NCBI GenBank assembly: GCA_003577165.1
Contig: QEUM01000005.1
Location: forward strand, 62,001-126,000
Source: Armatimonadota bacterium
GTDB taxonomy: Bacteria; Armatimonadota; Fimbriimonadia; Fimbriimonadales; ATM1
Length of the DNA stretch: 64,000 nucleotides
Direction of reading: 5' to 3'
The notes below the pieces were generated by a model. It saw only the letters and a program-made list of their open reading frames with translations. It made no database searches and was not told the DNA's origin. This document shows, one piece after another, positions 26,076 through 37,726 of the stretch (positions are counted from its first letter, which is position 1; each line of letters begins with the position of its first letter). Both the position numbers and the translations under genes were made by a program.

Positions 26076-26123
26076 GCCCAGGCACGCGTTGACTTACGTA
26101 TCCGGCCTCGGGAATCACCGAAG

Positions 26124-29100
26124 TTGAAACTCAAGCACGTCAAAATCTACGGCTTCAAGACATTTGCTGACCGCACTGAATTCGAGATGGACGGCAACCT
26201 CATCGCCGTCGTCGGCCCGAACGGATGCGGCAAGAGCAACATCGTCGACGCCATCATGTGGGCTCTTGGCGAGCCCAGCCCCAAGAACCTGCGCGCACAC
26301 AACTCCGCCGACATCATCTTCGCAGGCAGCAGCCTCCGCAAGCCGCTCGGATTCGCAGAAGTCACTCTGACCTTCGACAACTCCGAGGGCCGACTGCCCA
26401 TCGACACGACGGACGTCGTCGTCAGCCGGCGGGTGGATCGAAGCGGTGAAAGCCACTACGCCATCAACGGCCGCGCCTGCCGGCAGAAGGACGTCTACGA
26501 ACTCTTCGCCGACTCAGGACTGGGCCGAACCGGCTACGCGATCGTAAGCCAGAGCGACATCGACGCGGCCCTGAGCGCCTCAGCGGAAGAGCGCAGAACT
26601 TGGCTGGACGAGGCGGCAGGTGTGCAGCGGTACAGATCACGGAAGAACGAGGCGCTGAAGCGCCTCGACAGCGCCCTGGTGCACCTCCAGAGGGTCAACG
26701 ACGTGATCCAGGAGATCGAACTGCAGCGCGAGCCTCTGCGGGAGCAGGCGGAAGCGGCCCGAACCTACAAGGGGCTGGTCTCTAGCCTCCGTGAGATCGA
26801 ATCGGGTCTTCTCATCGTCGAAGCGGTCGAGGCGAAGGAGCAGGTTCGAGTGCTCGGAGCCAACGTGTCGGAGAAAAGACGCGAGGCAGAGGAGGCCCGC
26901 AAAGCAGCCCAAAAGGCTGAATCGCTGAGCGACGAGGCCTCGAGCGCACTCCTCGGCATCGAGAAGAGCCTCGACGCAAAGACGACGGAATATCACGCGG
27001 CGTCGTCGAACCTCGAACGCGCGGTCGCCCGGGTCGCCCTGGCAAAGCAGAGGCTCGAAAGCCTCGACGAATTGGACGCGAATCGAGACGCAGAAGCGCA
27101 GGCGGCGTCCGAACGAATCGAACGCGCCAAGAAGGCGCTCGAGTTAGCGGAACGAGAGTTGACCTCGGCGACCGAGGCCGTCGACATGCTCGTCCAGGTG
27201 CTGAGCGGCAGCGACGAGATGGCGCAACGGCTGCAGCAGAAGCTTGCGCAGGCGGAGTCCGCCCTCGCCCAGGCCCGCCTCGCGTCCGTGGATCGAATTC
27301 ACCGCGAGGCGCGCATCACGCATCTCCGAGAACGCCGATCCGCCATCGACCGCGAACTTGAGGGCGCAGAAGCCGCACTCCCGCAGTTGCAGCAGGGAGT
27401 GCAGGACGGGGAGGCGAAACTGCAGGCCGAGCGCGCGTCTCTCGATGCCGCGCGACACCGCCTCGCTGAAGCGCGTGAGAGCCTGGCCTCGCTCCAGGAC
27501 GCCGCAAAGGGCCTCGAAGGAAGGCGAAGGACGCTGCTGGCCGAGCAGGCCGGGCTTGAAGGAAAAGCGTCCGCCCTCCGGGCAACGCTCGAAGCCGGTG
27601 AAGGAATGCCCGCCGGCGTGCGAGCGATCCTCGCTGCGCACAGTGAGGGCGCGCTTGAGGGAGACTTCATCCCAGTTTCGGCCGCCATCCACGTCGAGTC
27701 CACTCTGACGAAGGCGATTGAAGCGGCGCTCGGACCTTCAGCAGGCGATCTCATCACCTCTCGAATTGACTTAGCCCGTGAGGCGATCGAGTACCTCAAG
27801 AGTGAGGGGGCGGGACGAGCCACATTCCTTCCTCTTGACACTCTCCGGCAAAGGGAGCGGCCAGAGGGTCTGACTCGCCTGGCTGCCCGACCGGGCGTGC
27901 TCGGCATCGCCGCCGACCTCGTCGGGTGCGATCCAGTCCACAAGCCGGCCGTCGAGTTTCTCCTCGGGTCCGTACTCATCGTCGAAGACTCGAAGGTCGC
28001 GGCGTCTCTGGCGCGCGAGACCGGCTACCGCAGCATCGCAACGCTCGATGGAGAACTACTCCGCGCTGGAGGTTCACTCACGGGAGGATCGTATCGCCGC
28101 GAAGTCGCGGGCCCGATCCAAAGAGCGAGCGAATTGGAGGAAACCCACGCGCGGCTGACCGAGTTAGCCGAAGCGCTGCAAGCAATCCATCAGGAATCGG
28201 AACGACTGAGCGCATCCGCCTCCGAGCTCAGTGGCGACGAGGCAAAGGCCCTCAAGGAGGTCTCCGAATTCGAAGTCTCGGTTGCGGAGATCGTCCAGTG
28301 GCTCACTGCACTTCGCGAAGAACTGAGCGCGACGGATCGCGCAATCGAGCGACTCCGCGCCGAACGCAATCAGATCGAATCGGAACTGGCTGTGTCGCAC
28401 GGCGACGACGCTGCCACGGAAGCCACCGTGCAGCACGCTGAGACAGAGCGCAACGAACTGCTCTCGCTCGTGGCCGCTAAGTCGGCGGACGCGGACCAAG
28501 CGCGAAGAGCGCTCGCAGATGCGCGCGAACGTAAGGATGCAGCGCAAGCGCGAGTCAACCTCGCAAGGGCGGACTACGAGGACGCAACCGCCTACACGCA
28601 AACGAGGTCGCAGCGGCTGGAGAACCTCGGCCAAGAGCGCGAAAGGCAACTCGCCGCCATTCAGCAAAGCGAAGCCGATCGCGCCAAGTGCGAGGAAGCA
28701 GTCGCATGGGTCACCAAAGAGCTCGAAGAACTGCGCAACCAGAGGCAGACTCTCGAGGAGCAGCGAAGCGCGATGCTGCTTCAGGCTCGCCAACTTCACG
28801 AGCGCGCCAGAGAACTCGACGACGCTTCGTATCGAGACGACATCCTGCGAGCGAGGTCCGAAACCAAACTCGCGTCAGTATTGGCTCGGCTTCTCGAAGA
28901 ATACAACGTCTCGGAAGAAGAAGCGGAACAGTTAGCGCCTACGGTGGAGTTGCCGGATGACGCGCCGAAAATCGCGGGGCGCCTCCGCAGGGAGATCCGA
29001 TCACTCGGCGACGTAAACATTGGCGCAATCGAGGCGTACGACATACTCTCCGAGAGATACGAAACGCTCACCACTCAACGTGAGGACATTCTGGAGTCCA

Positions 29101-29639
29101 AGGCAGAACTCGATCGCACAATATCTGAACTCGATCGCCTCACGCGTGGCGCGTTCACCAAGACCTTCGACGAAGTGAACGAAGCGTTCCGCGAAATGTT
29201 TGCGCGGCTCTTTGGAGGGGGGGATGCCGTTCTCCGTCTTACGGACCCCGAGAGAATCCTCGAAACAGGCGTGGAGATCGAAGTTCAAGTGCCTGGCAAA
29301 GCCAAGCAGCGCCTCGAACTCTTGTCAGGCGGCGAGAGAGCCCTTTCCGCGTGCGCGTTCCTTTTTGCCCTGTTCAAGGTGAAGCCGAGTCCGCTGTCGG
29401 TGCTCGACGAGTTGGACGCCCCCCTCGATGGACGCAATGTCGAAAGATATGTCGATCTCCTGCGCGACTTCGCGGCAGAGAACCAATTCATCGTCATCAC
29501 TCACAACCCGACCACCATTGCAGCCGCGCCGATCTGGTTCGGCGTAACGATGCAGGAGCCCGGCGTGTCCACCGTCATCCCGTATCGAGCGGCCGAGCAC
29601 GTCCCAAGTTCCAACGGGAAACGGGCGACCGTCCTTTAG
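26124..29639 (+). CDS. smc: Chromosome segregation protein SMC
   Basis: 1171 residues from a TTG at 26124, a full-length SMC. Walker A is GPNGCGKSN (about residues 32-40). A Q-loop region and two long coiled-coil arms (about 165-490 and 680-980) flank a hinge at about 510-660 (VESTLTKAIEAALGPSAGDLITS...FLLGSVLIVEDSKVAASL, with the Gly-rich GGSLTGGSY). The C-terminal signature is LLSGGERALSACAF with Walker B LSVLDELDAPLD. It organises and segregates the chromosome with ScpA and ScpB, which are not in the window. Confidence 0.97.
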   Translation: MKLKHVKIYGFKTFADRTEFEMDGNLIAVVGPNGCGKSNIVDAIMWALGEPSPKNLRAHNSADIIFAGSSLRKPLGFAEVTLTFDNSEGRLPIDTTDVVVSRRVDRSGESHYAINGRACRQKDVYELFADSGLGRTGYAIVSQSDIDAALSASAEERRTWLDEAAGVQRYRSRKNEALKRLDSALVHLQRVNDVIQEIELQREPLREQAEAARTYKGLVSSLREIESGLLIVEAVEAKEQVRVLGANVSEKRREAEEARKAAQKAESLSDEASSALLGIEKSLDAKTTEYHAASSNLERAVARVALAKQRLESLDELDANRDAEAQAASERIERAKKALELAERELTSATEAVDMLVQVLSGSDEMAQRLQQKLAQAESALAQARLASVDRIHREARITHLRERRSAIDRELEGAEAALPQLQQGVQDGEAKLQAERASLDAARHRLAEARESLASLQDAAKGLEGRRRTLLAEQAGLEGKASALRATLEAGEGMPAGVRAILAAHSEGALEGDFIPVSAAIHVESTLTKAIEAALGPSAGDLITSRIDLAREAIEYLKSEGAGRATFLPLDTLRQRERPEGLTRLAARPGVLGIAADLVGCDPVHKPAVEFLLGSVLIVEDSKVAASLARETGYRSIATLDGELLRAGGSLTGGSYRREVAGPIQRASELEETHARLTELAEALQAIHQESERLSASASELSGDEAKALKEVSEFEVSVAEIVQWLTALREELSATDRAIERLRAERNQIESELAVSHGDDAATEATVQHAETERNELLSLVAAKSADADQARRALADARERKDAAQARVNLARADYEDATAYTQTRSQRLENLGQERERQLAAIQQSEADRAKCEEAVAWVTKELEELRNQRQTLEEQRSAMLLQARQLHERARELDDASYRDDILRARSETKLASVLARLLEEYNVSEEEAEQLAPTVELPDDAPKIAGRLRREIRSLGDVNIGAIEAYDILSERYETLTTQREDILESKAELDRTISELDRLTRGAFTKTFDEVNEAFREMFARLFGGGDAVLRLTDPERILETGVEIEVQVPGKAKQRLELLSGGERALSACAFLFALFKVKPSPLSVLDELDAPLDGRNVERYVDLLRDFAAENQFIVITHNPTTIAAAPIWFGVTMQEPGVSTVIPYRAAEHVPSSNGKRATVL

Positions 29640-29677
29640 GCTCTCTTGCGCGCAGGTGGTGGGAGACGACGTCCCGC

Positions 29678-30967
<1,290 letters not shown>

Positions 30968-31004
30968 TTAAACGTCCCTTCTGTAGGCCATCGCCGAGTC
31001 ATCA

Positions 31005-32534
31005 ATGGGAATCGCACGAACAACCGTCGGAATCAACAGGTTCTTCGAAGACTTCGCGTCGGGTAAGCCCGGACGACGCGCGTTCGCCAACTTCCTCATC
31101 GTAGCCGCCGGAATACAACTCGTCCTGATGGGCTTGTTGCTCGCGTTCGGCGCGGATATGAAGTGGGCCGGAGTCGCGGGTGGGGGATTCATTGGCCTAA
31201 CGCTGCTGTTCCTCATGCTCGTTCGGCACGAGTACTTGTATCTGCTTGGCTTCATCGCAGGCCACACGATTTTTTACGGTCGCTTCCCCAACCAACTTGG
31301 CATGCGCGTGCTGAACGCGGTCGGCCCTGCCGAGTTCCTGTTTTTCCTTGCGTTTGTCGCGGGCCTCATCTACTGGTACGGACACAAAGATAGACCAAGC
31401 GTGCCGTTCAGTCTTTGGATACCAGCGCTCATTCTCTTCCTCTACGCCGCCGGTTACACTCTTGTCGGTTACTTCTTCTACGAGCGAACCGACAACGCGC
31501 TCGAGCAGGCCACCGGATGGATGTACTTCACCCTCGCGCTGCCGACCTACCTTTGTCTGACGACGGGCCGCAGTTGGAAGGCGTTCTTCGTCGTCATCTT
31601 CGGGGCTCTGATGATCGGCGCGCTCTTCTCCATGATGTTGGAAGTCGGTGTGGGTGAGTCCCTCATCAACAGGACAGGCTACGGAGGCCTCGGCTTCCGA
31701 ACCTGGGGCGACCTCTCCGTGAAGACCAACATGCTCGGCACGACGGTCGTGGGCACTCTCCTCGCGATCATCGTCGCGGCATTCGCGAAGCGCACCGTAT
31801 GGAAAACCGCGGGCGTTGCCGCAACTCTCGCAGGCCTCGTCATCATCTTCCTTGACAGAGGACGAATCCACTATGCGGGCCTCGGAGCGGCAATCGTCTT
31901 CCTACTCTTCTTCCTTCCGACGCTCAACCGCTGGCGGGTGCTTTATTACGGAGCGCTGTCGGTGATCCTCGGAGTCGTTATAATCGTCTTCGTCGGCGGC
32001 AATCTGGAAGACAAGGCGGTCAGCGCGCTCGAGAAAGCGCAAGAGCGAATCGAACTCGCGCAAGGAAAGGCTGTTCAAGTCGACCCCGGTTTGACATTGC
32101 GGTATTACCGTAACCGTGAAGCTGAAGCGATCTTCCTGCAAAACCCCCTCATCGGCGGAGGTCCTGGAATTCGATTCGGATATGAGTTCGATTGGACGAT
32201 TCTCCAAAACGTGCCGATCACTCAGCTCGACAACTCATTCCTGTACCCCCTTGCCGTGGGTGGCCTCATCGGACTTGGATTGATCCTGTTTACCTACACC
32301 GCGATGATCATCGTAACCGTTCGTGCGATGATCCGGCTGCGCAACCCGCTACACAAGGCTCTGGCGTTTGTACCATTGGGGTCATTCATGTTCATGGCCA
32401 TCTGCAGTTGGGTGACCTGGTGGCTCGTGGACCGCTTTCACGTTGCGGCCTTCGCGGTGATGGTTGGTGTTGCCGTCGCGCTTGTGCGGCATGAGGAAGT
32501 GCACGGCAGCGAAACTCCGGTCGTAAACTTCTGA
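31005..32534 (+). CDS. O-antigen ligase/polymerase-like membrane protein
   Basis: 509 residues with about 11-12 hydrophobic segments and one large exoplasmic loop (about residues 340-400). That loop holds LRYYRNREAEAIFLQNPLIGGGPGIRFGYEF and QLDNSFLYPLAVGG, the pattern of the Wzy/WaaL family (PF04932-like). Such proteins polymerise or ligate undecaprenyl-linked glycans at the outer face of the inner membrane. Nearby galE, a GT2 and an acyltransferase make a polysaccharide role plausible, but they are not in one operon. Confidence 0.8.
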   Translation: MGIARTTVGINRFFEDFASGKPGRRAFANFLIVAAGIQLVLMGLLLAFGADMKWAGVAGGGFIGLTLLFLMLVRHEYLYLLGFIAGHTIFYGRFPNQLGMRVLNAVGPAEFLFFLAFVAGLIYWYGHKDRPSVPFSLWIPALILFLYAAGYTLVGYFFYERTDNALEQATGWMYFTLALPTYLCLTTGRSWKAFFVVIFGALMIGALFSMMLEVGVGESLINRTGYGGLGFRTWGDLSVKTNMLGTTVVGTLLAIIVAAFAKRTVWKTAGVAATLAGLVIIFLDRGRIHYAGLGAAIVFLLFFLPTLNRWRVLYYGALSVILGVVIIVFVGGNLEDKAVSALEKAQERIELAQGKAVQVDPGLTLRYYRNREAEAIFLQNPLIGGGPGIRFGYEFDWTILQNVPITQLDNSFLYPLAVGGLIGLGLILFTYTAMIIVTVRAMIRLRNPLHKALAFVPLGSFMFMAICSWVTWWLVDRFHVAAFAVMVGVAVALVRHEEVHGSETPVVNF

Positions 32535-32535
32535 A

Positions 32536-32874
32536 CTACAGCGCCGCGTCACCCCGTTCTCCGGTCCGAATTCGCACGGCGTCAATCACGTTGGAAATGA
32601 ATATCTTGCCGTCTCCGATTTCCCCCGTTCGGGCGGCGTCACAAATGATTTCAACGGCTCGCTCCACTTGGTCGTCCTTGAGAACGATCTCGATCCGAGC
32701 CTTGGGCAGCAGGTTGACAGAGTAGGTGCTCCCTCGGTACAGTTCCGTGCGACCGAGTTGCCGTCCGTGTCCGCGGACGGTTTCCGTCGACATACCGAAG
32801 ATCCCGGCCTCCTCGAGGGCAGCCTTGACCTCCTCCAACTTGTTAATCCGAATGATGCAGTCGAGCCTCTTCAC
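32536..32874 (-). CDS. Nitrogen regulatory protein P-II
   Basis: 112 residues from GTG 32874. The full PII fold is present: MKRLDCIIRINKLEEVKAALEEAGI, the T-loop GHGRQLGRTELYRGSTYSVNLLPKARIEIV (the uridylylatable Tyr in the position of Tyr51), the B-loop AARTGEIGDGKIFI and C-terminal VIRIRTGE-like VRIRTGERG. It senses ATP, ADP and 2-oxoglutarate and controls glutamine synthetase or ammonium uptake in relatives. There is no adjacent amtB or glnA, so glnB and glnK cannot be told apart. Convergent with the preceding gene, with one base between stops. Confidence 0.95.
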   Translation of the reverse strand: MKRLDCIIRINKLEEVKAALEEAGIFGMSTETVRGHGRQLGRTELYRGSTYSVNLLPKARIEIVLKDDQVERAVEIICDAARTGEIGDGKIFISNVIDAVRIRTGERGDAAL

Positions 32875-32954
32875 GCCTCTCGCAGTTTGGCACGGAGCCG
32901 CCTCGCCGAAAGGCGTAGACCTGTGCCCTGCCGGCTCAAGGCAACGGAGTTCCG

Positions 32955-33674
32955 ATGCAGTCTGAGGCTCGAACTGACGTCTTATGCACGATCATCGTTC
33001 CGGCATTCAATGAGGAGGACACCATACGCGAGGTGGTCGAAAGGCTGCTCGCCCTCCCCGGCCGAAACCAGATCATCATAGTGGACGATGCTTCGACGGA
33101 CGGCACTCCCTCCATCGTCGAGGAGTACGTCCCGAGAGTCACGCTCTTGCGCCATGCCGCCAATCGCGGCAAGGGAGCGGCTATCCGCACCGCGCTCGCC
33201 GCCGCCGAGGGAGAGGTGAGCATCATCCAAGATGCCGATCTCGAATACGATCCCAATGAGATTCCTAAACTGATCGAGCCGATTCTCAGGGGCGAGACGA
33301 ACGTCGTTTACGGAACGCGATTCGCGCATGGCATGCACAAAGGCATGGCTCTTCCCAACAAGGTCGTAAACGTGCTGCTCCGCTGGGCCGTCGCCCTCCT
33401 GTACTTTCGCCGCATCTCTGATGAGGCCACCTGTTACAAGGCTGTTCGAACGCAGTTGCTGCGGGACATGAACCTCGTCTGCGAGCGCTTCGAGTTCTGT
33501 CCCGAAGTGACGGCGAAGGCGATTCGGATGGCGCAGCCCATCCTCGAAATTCCGATCGCCTACACGCCGCGCGGCAAAAGCGCAGGAAAGAAAATCCGGT
33601 GGACGGATGCCGTCGAAGCCTTCTGGACGCTCCTCCGCCACCGCTTCAGTCGCTTTAGGCGATCATCTGATTGA
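32955..33674 (+). CDS. Glycosyltransferase family 2
   Basis: 239 residues with a GGAG site before the ATG. CTIIVPAFNEEDTIREVVERLLALP opens the GT-A fold, followed by IIVDDASTDGT, GKGAAIRTALAAAEGEVSIIQDADLEYDPNEI (the DAD/DLEY metal-binding motif) and VVYGTRF. The length and lack of C-terminal membrane helices resemble dolichyl/polyprenyl-phosphate sugar synthases of the DPM1/GtrB type. The sugar donor is unknown. Its 3' end overlaps the convergent acyltransferase by 20 nt. Confidence 0.9.
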   Translation: MQSEARTDVLCTIIVPAFNEEDTIREVVERLLALPGRNQIIIVDDASTDGTPSIVEEYVPRVTLLRHAANRGKGAAIRTALAAAEGEVSIIQDADLEYDPNEIPKLIEPILRGETNVVYGTRFAHGMHKGMALPNKVVNVLLRWAVALLYFRRISDEATCYKAVRTQLLRDMNLVCERFEFCPEVTAKAIRMAQPILEIPIAYTPRGKSAGKKIRWTDAVEAFWTLLRHRFSRFRRSSD

Positions 33675-34680
33675 GGACCCTCACGCGCCTGATTACGTGC
33701 CGTTTGATGAGGACTGGGATGGCGATCCCGGCAACGAATAGAATCGGCAGGAACAACAGAAACATCCAGCCGTCCCAAGAAACCCACTTTAGCATCACCC
33801 CCTTCACTCCGCCAATCGCGAGCGTGTTCATTAAGTAGATCGGGAACGTGTAGTCCCCGAGCGAGCTGAGGAGCGTCCAGCGCGATGCCGCGGGGTGCCG
33901 TACCAGGGCGAGGAGCGCAGGTATGGACAGCGCTCCCATCAGCAGCTTCGGAGCATTCGCGTACCAGTGTCCGGCAACCGACTCCTGCATGTCCGTAAGC
34001 ACCAAATAGCACAGGATCAGAGCAGCGAGAAAGGCTGCGAGGCTCATCGCTCCCAGTCGATCGAGCGACTGCGATACGGCTTTCCAGCGGCCCGCGAGAA
34101 CCGCGCCGAACAGGAAGAACGGAAGATAGAAGAAGAAGCGATCCAGAGCGAGGTATTCCGTCATCGGCAAGAAAGCCAGACCGATACAGGGCGCGATGAA
34201 CCAAGCCCAACGCCGCATCGGGAGCGCGAAGAGCGGCGCACATGCCACGGTGAGGAAGAAAAGCACGTAGACGTACCAGAGGTACTCCGAGAAACTCTTC
34301 CCTGGGCGAATGAAGATGTCCCAGAACTGCTCGAAGGACTGAACTGGATTGTCGACGTGCAGAACTCGTCCACCGTAGTACTTCGCGAGGAAGACGATAA
34401 TGCTGAACAAGAGGTAGGCGGGTATCAGCCTTACAAACCTGCGCCACACATACGTTCCATAGTCGCGGACGCTCGATAACGGCTTGAACGCGTAGTAGGT
34501 GACGAAACCACTGAGGAACATGAAGAAGGGCATGTGGAACAAGTACACGACACCCTTCACGCGCTCGAACCACTCCGCATCCTTCGGCGGCTCGCGCGCC
34601 ACGACATGCCCAAGTACGACGAGGGCGATGGCAAGGCCCTTCGCGCGATCGATGTCTACGAGCCTTTCCCGCGCCATCAA
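33655..34680 (-). CDS. Membrane acyltransferase (acyltransferase 3 family)
   Basis: 341 residues with about ten hydrophobic helices. The N-terminal RLVDIDRAKGLAIALVVLGHVVA contains the conserved catalytic-region His typical of the OatA/OafB/WecH family, and FHMPFFMFLSGFVTYYAF is also diagnostic. These enzymes O-acetylate or succinylate surface polysaccharides or peptidoglycan. Its start overlaps the selB stop by ATGA, so it is probably read from the selB transcript, although no functional link is expected. Confidence 0.88.
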   Translation of the reverse strand: MMARERLVDIDRAKGLAIALVVLGHVVAREPPKDAEWFERVKGVVYLFHMPFFMFLSGFVTYYAFKPLSSVRDYGTYVWRRFVRLIPAYLLFSIIVFLAKYYGGRVLHVDNPVQSFEQFWDIFIRPGKSFSEYLWYVYVLFFLTVACAPLFALPMRRWAWFIAPCIGLAFLPMTEYLALDRFFFYLPFFLFGAVLAGRWKAVSQSLDRLGAMSLAAFLAALILCYLVLTDMQESVAGHWYANAPKLLMGALSIPALLALVRHPAASRWTLLSSLGDYTFPIYLMNTLAIGGVKGVMLKWVSWDGWMFLLFLPILFVAGIAIPVLIKRHVIRRVRVLNQMIA

Positions 34681-36536
34681 GGCTCCACAACGACCCTTTC
34701 TTCACCCACTCGACGAGTCACTTTCGCTTCGTCGAAGTACTGGAGCAGAGGCAGAGCGAATTTTCTCGAACTCCCTGTGGCGTCCCGGAACTGCGCAACC
34801 GTGAATCGAGGTCCCAATTGACGCACTGTCGTCTCCAACTCCTCAATCGTCCTTCGCGAGTAGTACATCCCCTCCTCGACCCGAACGATCTGACCCGTCT
34901 CCACTCCGAGTCGCCAGATCTCCTCGATGGCCTGCGGGGGGGCCCCAGCCTCGCCCGCCAACTCCTTAGCATCTGGCGCTACCGCGCCGAATTTCTCCAT
35001 CACTTCCAACACCCGCGACAACAGTTCTTGCTGCTTATCGGTAAGACGTATCGCAAAGTCCGGGTGCCGCATTCCGGATCCCTGCACGAGCACACGACGC
35101 TCCTCGGCCAGCCGGGAAATCAAGCGGTCCACGGGCTTAGGATCCCAATCCACGCCCGCCTCCTGGAGGACCGTGGCCTTCGGATGATAACTCGAGCGCG
35201 GATTCGCCTCGTGGAGTTTGGCAAGCGCGCTCCGGATCCTCTCCGCGAGGGAGTCGAACTGCTCGGGCGTGAGCCAGACACCGGCGAACCCGAGGGCGCG
35301 CTCCGATTTCTTCAAATCTTCGAACGCGTCGCCGAGCGCGTTCGCGTTCATACCGAGCGCCTCGCACACCTCCTCCGTCTTGGTCCCGGAGGGTTTGCTC
35401 GAAAGCACGCGCAGGATGCGCTCCGCGATGGGTTCGTCCGAAGTTGGTTGAACGATTTCGGCGATCTTTGAATCCGACTTCCGACGAGGCTTCGCTGATG
35501 GAGTGACAACTTCGCCGCCCGCCAGCAAGTCCGGCGGCGAGTACCTCCGAAGCACCAACCTCTGCCCCTTGCCGCACGCCGCTGGCGACTCCAACCGCAC
35601 TTGCGCGATTCCTCGCGCGTTGTCGAACAAGAACACCTTGCCGATGAACTCGCCGGATCCAATGTGCGCGCGAACTCTCTCCCCGTGCTCGATCTCCGCC
35701 ACCTCCACCAAGCGGATGTTGATGCACGTCGTCTCCTCCAACGTTCCCGGCGCGCATAGCGCCTGTCCCCTGTGCAGCAGTTCCTTCTTCGTCCCAACGA
35801 TGTTCAGCGCGGTGCGCTGACCGGCTTCCGCATGGTCGGACGCGCTCCCGTGGGTCTGGATAGATCGAACCCGCACACGATCCCCGCCAGGCAGCAGTTC
35901 CGCCTCGTCCCCGACATGAACGGCGCCCCGCGCAAGCGTGCCTGTAACGACGGTTCCGTGGCCGACGATCGTGAACACTCGATCGATCGGCAGAAACCAA
36001 TCCTTGCCCGTCGTGTCCCGGGGGGGCAGAGCACGAATCACCTCTCCGAGGACATTCTTTAGCTCGTCTACCCCCACCCCCTTCGACGCCGCGACCTCGA
36101 CGTTCGGGCACCCTTCGTATGGCGAACCCTCCAGGAGCGCCGCCACGTCGAGTTTCGCGTACTCGATCATTTCCCTGTCGGCGAGGTCGCACTTCGTCAG
36201 AGCGACCACCATCCGTTTCGCTTCGAGGAGCCGTAGGATTAGAAAGTGTTCACGTGTCTGCGGCATGACTCCTTCGTCCGCAGCGACACAAAGCAGGGCC
36301 ACGTCGACACCCGAGGCGCCCGCCAGCATGTTCTTGATGAATCTCTCGTGACCCGGTACGTCCACGATGCTCACGCGGCCGACGCCCTCCACGTCCACAT
36401 AAGCGAAACCCAAGTCGATCGTCATCCCGCGTGCCTTCTCTTCCGGCAGCCGGTCAGGATCGATTCCGGTCAACGCGGCAATTAGCGTCGTCTTTCCGTG
36501 GTCGACGTGGCCGGCAGTCCCGATCAGATACGCCAT
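34677..36536 (-). CDS. selB: Selenocysteine-specific elongation factor SelB
   Basis: 619 residues, full length. The GTPase domain has GHVDHGKT (residues 9-16), [20 protein letters not shown] and TKCD. Beta-barrel domains follow ([23 protein letters not shown]). The C-terminal third has the winged-helix repeats that bind the SECIS element, including [34 protein letters not shown]. This is SelB rather than EF-Tu or IF-2. It delivers Sec-tRNA to in-frame UGA. selA, selC and selD are not in the window. TAGAAT lies 7 nt before the ATG, consistent with leaderless transcription. Confidence 0.95.
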   Translation of the reverse strand: MAYLIGTAGHVDHGKTTLIAALTGIDPDRLPEEKARGMTIDLGFAYVDVEGVGRVSIVDVPGHERFIKNMLAGASGVDVALLCVAADEGVMPQTREHFLILRLLEAKRMVVALTKCDLADREMIEYAKLDVAALLEGSPYEGCPNVEVAASKGVGVDELKNVLGEVIRALPPRDTTGKDWFLPIDRVFTIVGHGTVVTGTLARGAVHVGDEAELLPGGDRVRVRSIQTHGSASDHAEAGQRTALNIVGTKKELLHRGQALCAPGTLEETTCINIRLVEVAEIEHGERVRAHIGSGEFIGKVFLFDNARGIAQVRLESPAACGKGQRLVLRRYSPPDLLAGGEVVTPSAKPRRKSDSKIAEIVQPTSDEPIAERILRVLSSKPSGTKTEEVCEALGMNANALGDAFEDLKKSERALGFAGVWLTPEQFDSLAERIRSALAKLHEANPRSSYHPKATVLQEAGVDWDPKPVDRLISRLAEERRVLVQGSGMRHPDFAIRLTDKQQELLSRVLEVMEKFGAVAPDAKELAGEAGAPPQAIEEIWRLGVETGQIVRVEEGMYYSRRTIEELETTVRQLGPRFTVAQFRDATGSSRKFALPLLQYFDEAKVTRRVGEERVVVEP

Positions 36537-36549
36537 CGGCCGTATTCTA
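36537..36549 (-). promoter_or_regulatory. Candidate leaderless promoter -10 for selB
   Basis: On the minus strand TAGAAT (36549-36544) is followed by seven nucleotides (ACGGCCG) and then the ATG at 36536. No ribosome-binding site and no -35 match are visible. Confidence 0.45.
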
Positions 36550-36635
36550 CGCCCCCCGCCCTTGCTCGATTAGCCTCGCGTCACAAGGGCCCAGCGAGCG
36601 AAGCATCTCATAAGAGTCAATCGTCATGGCTACGT

Positions 36636-37715
36636 ATGGATTCGCTGGGCTTCGGTTCCCTTGCTTCGCTCCCCCATCTCCGCAGTTACCGTTCCCGCCG
36701 ATCGAGCAGTTACCACAGATCGGGGAACAACAACGACTGGGTGACGATCGAGCCGGGTCATTCGGCGACCCTTCTCGCCACCGAGTCTCCAGGTTGCGTT
36801 CGCCACATTTGGCTCACCGTCGGCTGTGATTCACCGCACTTCGCGAGAGAGCTTGTCCTGCGGATGTTCTGGGACGGCGAGAAGATGCCCAGCGTCGAGG
36901 CGCCGCTTGGCGACTTCTTTGGAATCGGCCACGGCATCCTCAAGTCCTTCGTCTCAACCCCGCTCCAAATGAGCCCCGAGAACGGGAGGGGGATGAACTG
37001 CTGGTGGCCCATGCCCTTCGATACGGCGCTGATTTCGATGGAGAACCAGTCCTCGAGTGCTGCGAATCTCTACTTCTATGTGGACTACGAGGAGTTCGCG
37101 GACCGCCAGCCCCCCTCCGTCGCGCGGTTCCACGCCCAATGGCGAAGGGAGGCTCAGACGGAAGGCTGGCTCACAGAGCGCCTCCACTCAGGAAACATCG
37201 CCGAAATCTGGTCGCGCAAACCGAACCTGAGTGATGAGGACAACTACGTCATTCTGGAAGCGGAAGGGTCAGGCGTGTACGTGGGCTGCAACCTGAACAT
37301 TGACTGCTTTCAGCGACAGGGGAACGACTGGTATGGCGAGGGCGATGACATGATCGTGATCGACGGTGAGCCTTGGCCGCCACGCCTTCACGGAACGGGA
37401 ACCGAAGACTACTTCTGCATGGCGTTTTGCCCCACCCAGGAGTACTGTGCGCCCTTTCACGGACTGACCCTCTACTCCGGCACGCGCGACTGGAAGTGGA
37501 AGGGAAAGAACTCAATGTATCGATATCATGTGCTCGATCCGATTCGATTTGAGAAGAGCATTCGAGTGTCCATCGAGCACGGTCACGCCAACAAACTGTC
37601 GAACGACTACTCTTCTACAGCGTACTGGTATCAGCTGGAACCTCACGCTTCTTTTCCCCCGCTGCTGCCTGCGCATGAGCGCCTACCTCGTCCGAATGAA
37701 CCGCCCTTCCCGTAG
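36636..37715 (+). CDS. GH172-family glycoside hydrolase (DUF2961)
   Basis: 359 residues from ATG 36636; the frame is open from 36498 but the leader is Arg/Ser-rich and non-conserved. Family features are GCVRHIWLTVGCDSPHFARELVLRMFWDG, APLGDFFGIGHG, NCWWPMPFDTALISMENQS, NLYFYVDYEEF and the catalytic-region GTGTEDYFCMAFCP. GH172 enzymes act on difructose dianhydrides or D-arabinofuranosides; the substrate here cannot be told. There is no signal peptide, so it probably acts on imported oligosaccharide. It converges with the asparaginase gene. Confidence 0.9.
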   Translation: MDSLGFGSLASLPHLRSYRSRRSSSYHRSGNNNDWVTIEPGHSATLLATESPGCVRHIWLTVGCDSPHFARELVLRMFWDGEKMPSVEAPLGDFFGIGHGILKSFVSTPLQMSPENGRGMNCWWPMPFDTALISMENQSSSAANLYFYVDYEEFADRQPPSVARFHAQWRREAQTEGWLTERLHSGNIAEIWSRKPNLSDEDNYVILEAEGSGVYVGCNLNIDCFQRQGNDWYGEGDDMIVIDGEPWPPRLHGTGTEDYFCMAFCPTQEYCAPFHGLTLYSGTRDWKWKGKNSMYRYHVLDPIRFEKSIRVSIEHGHANKLSNDYSSTAYWYQLEPHASFPPLLPAHERLPRPNEPPFP

Positions 37716-37726
37716 AGCGCTTCTCT

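Noticed and set aside
36498-36635. N-terminal extension of the GH172 gene
   Set aside because: It overlaps the selB start region and has no conserved character; ATG 36636 starts just before the conserved domain.
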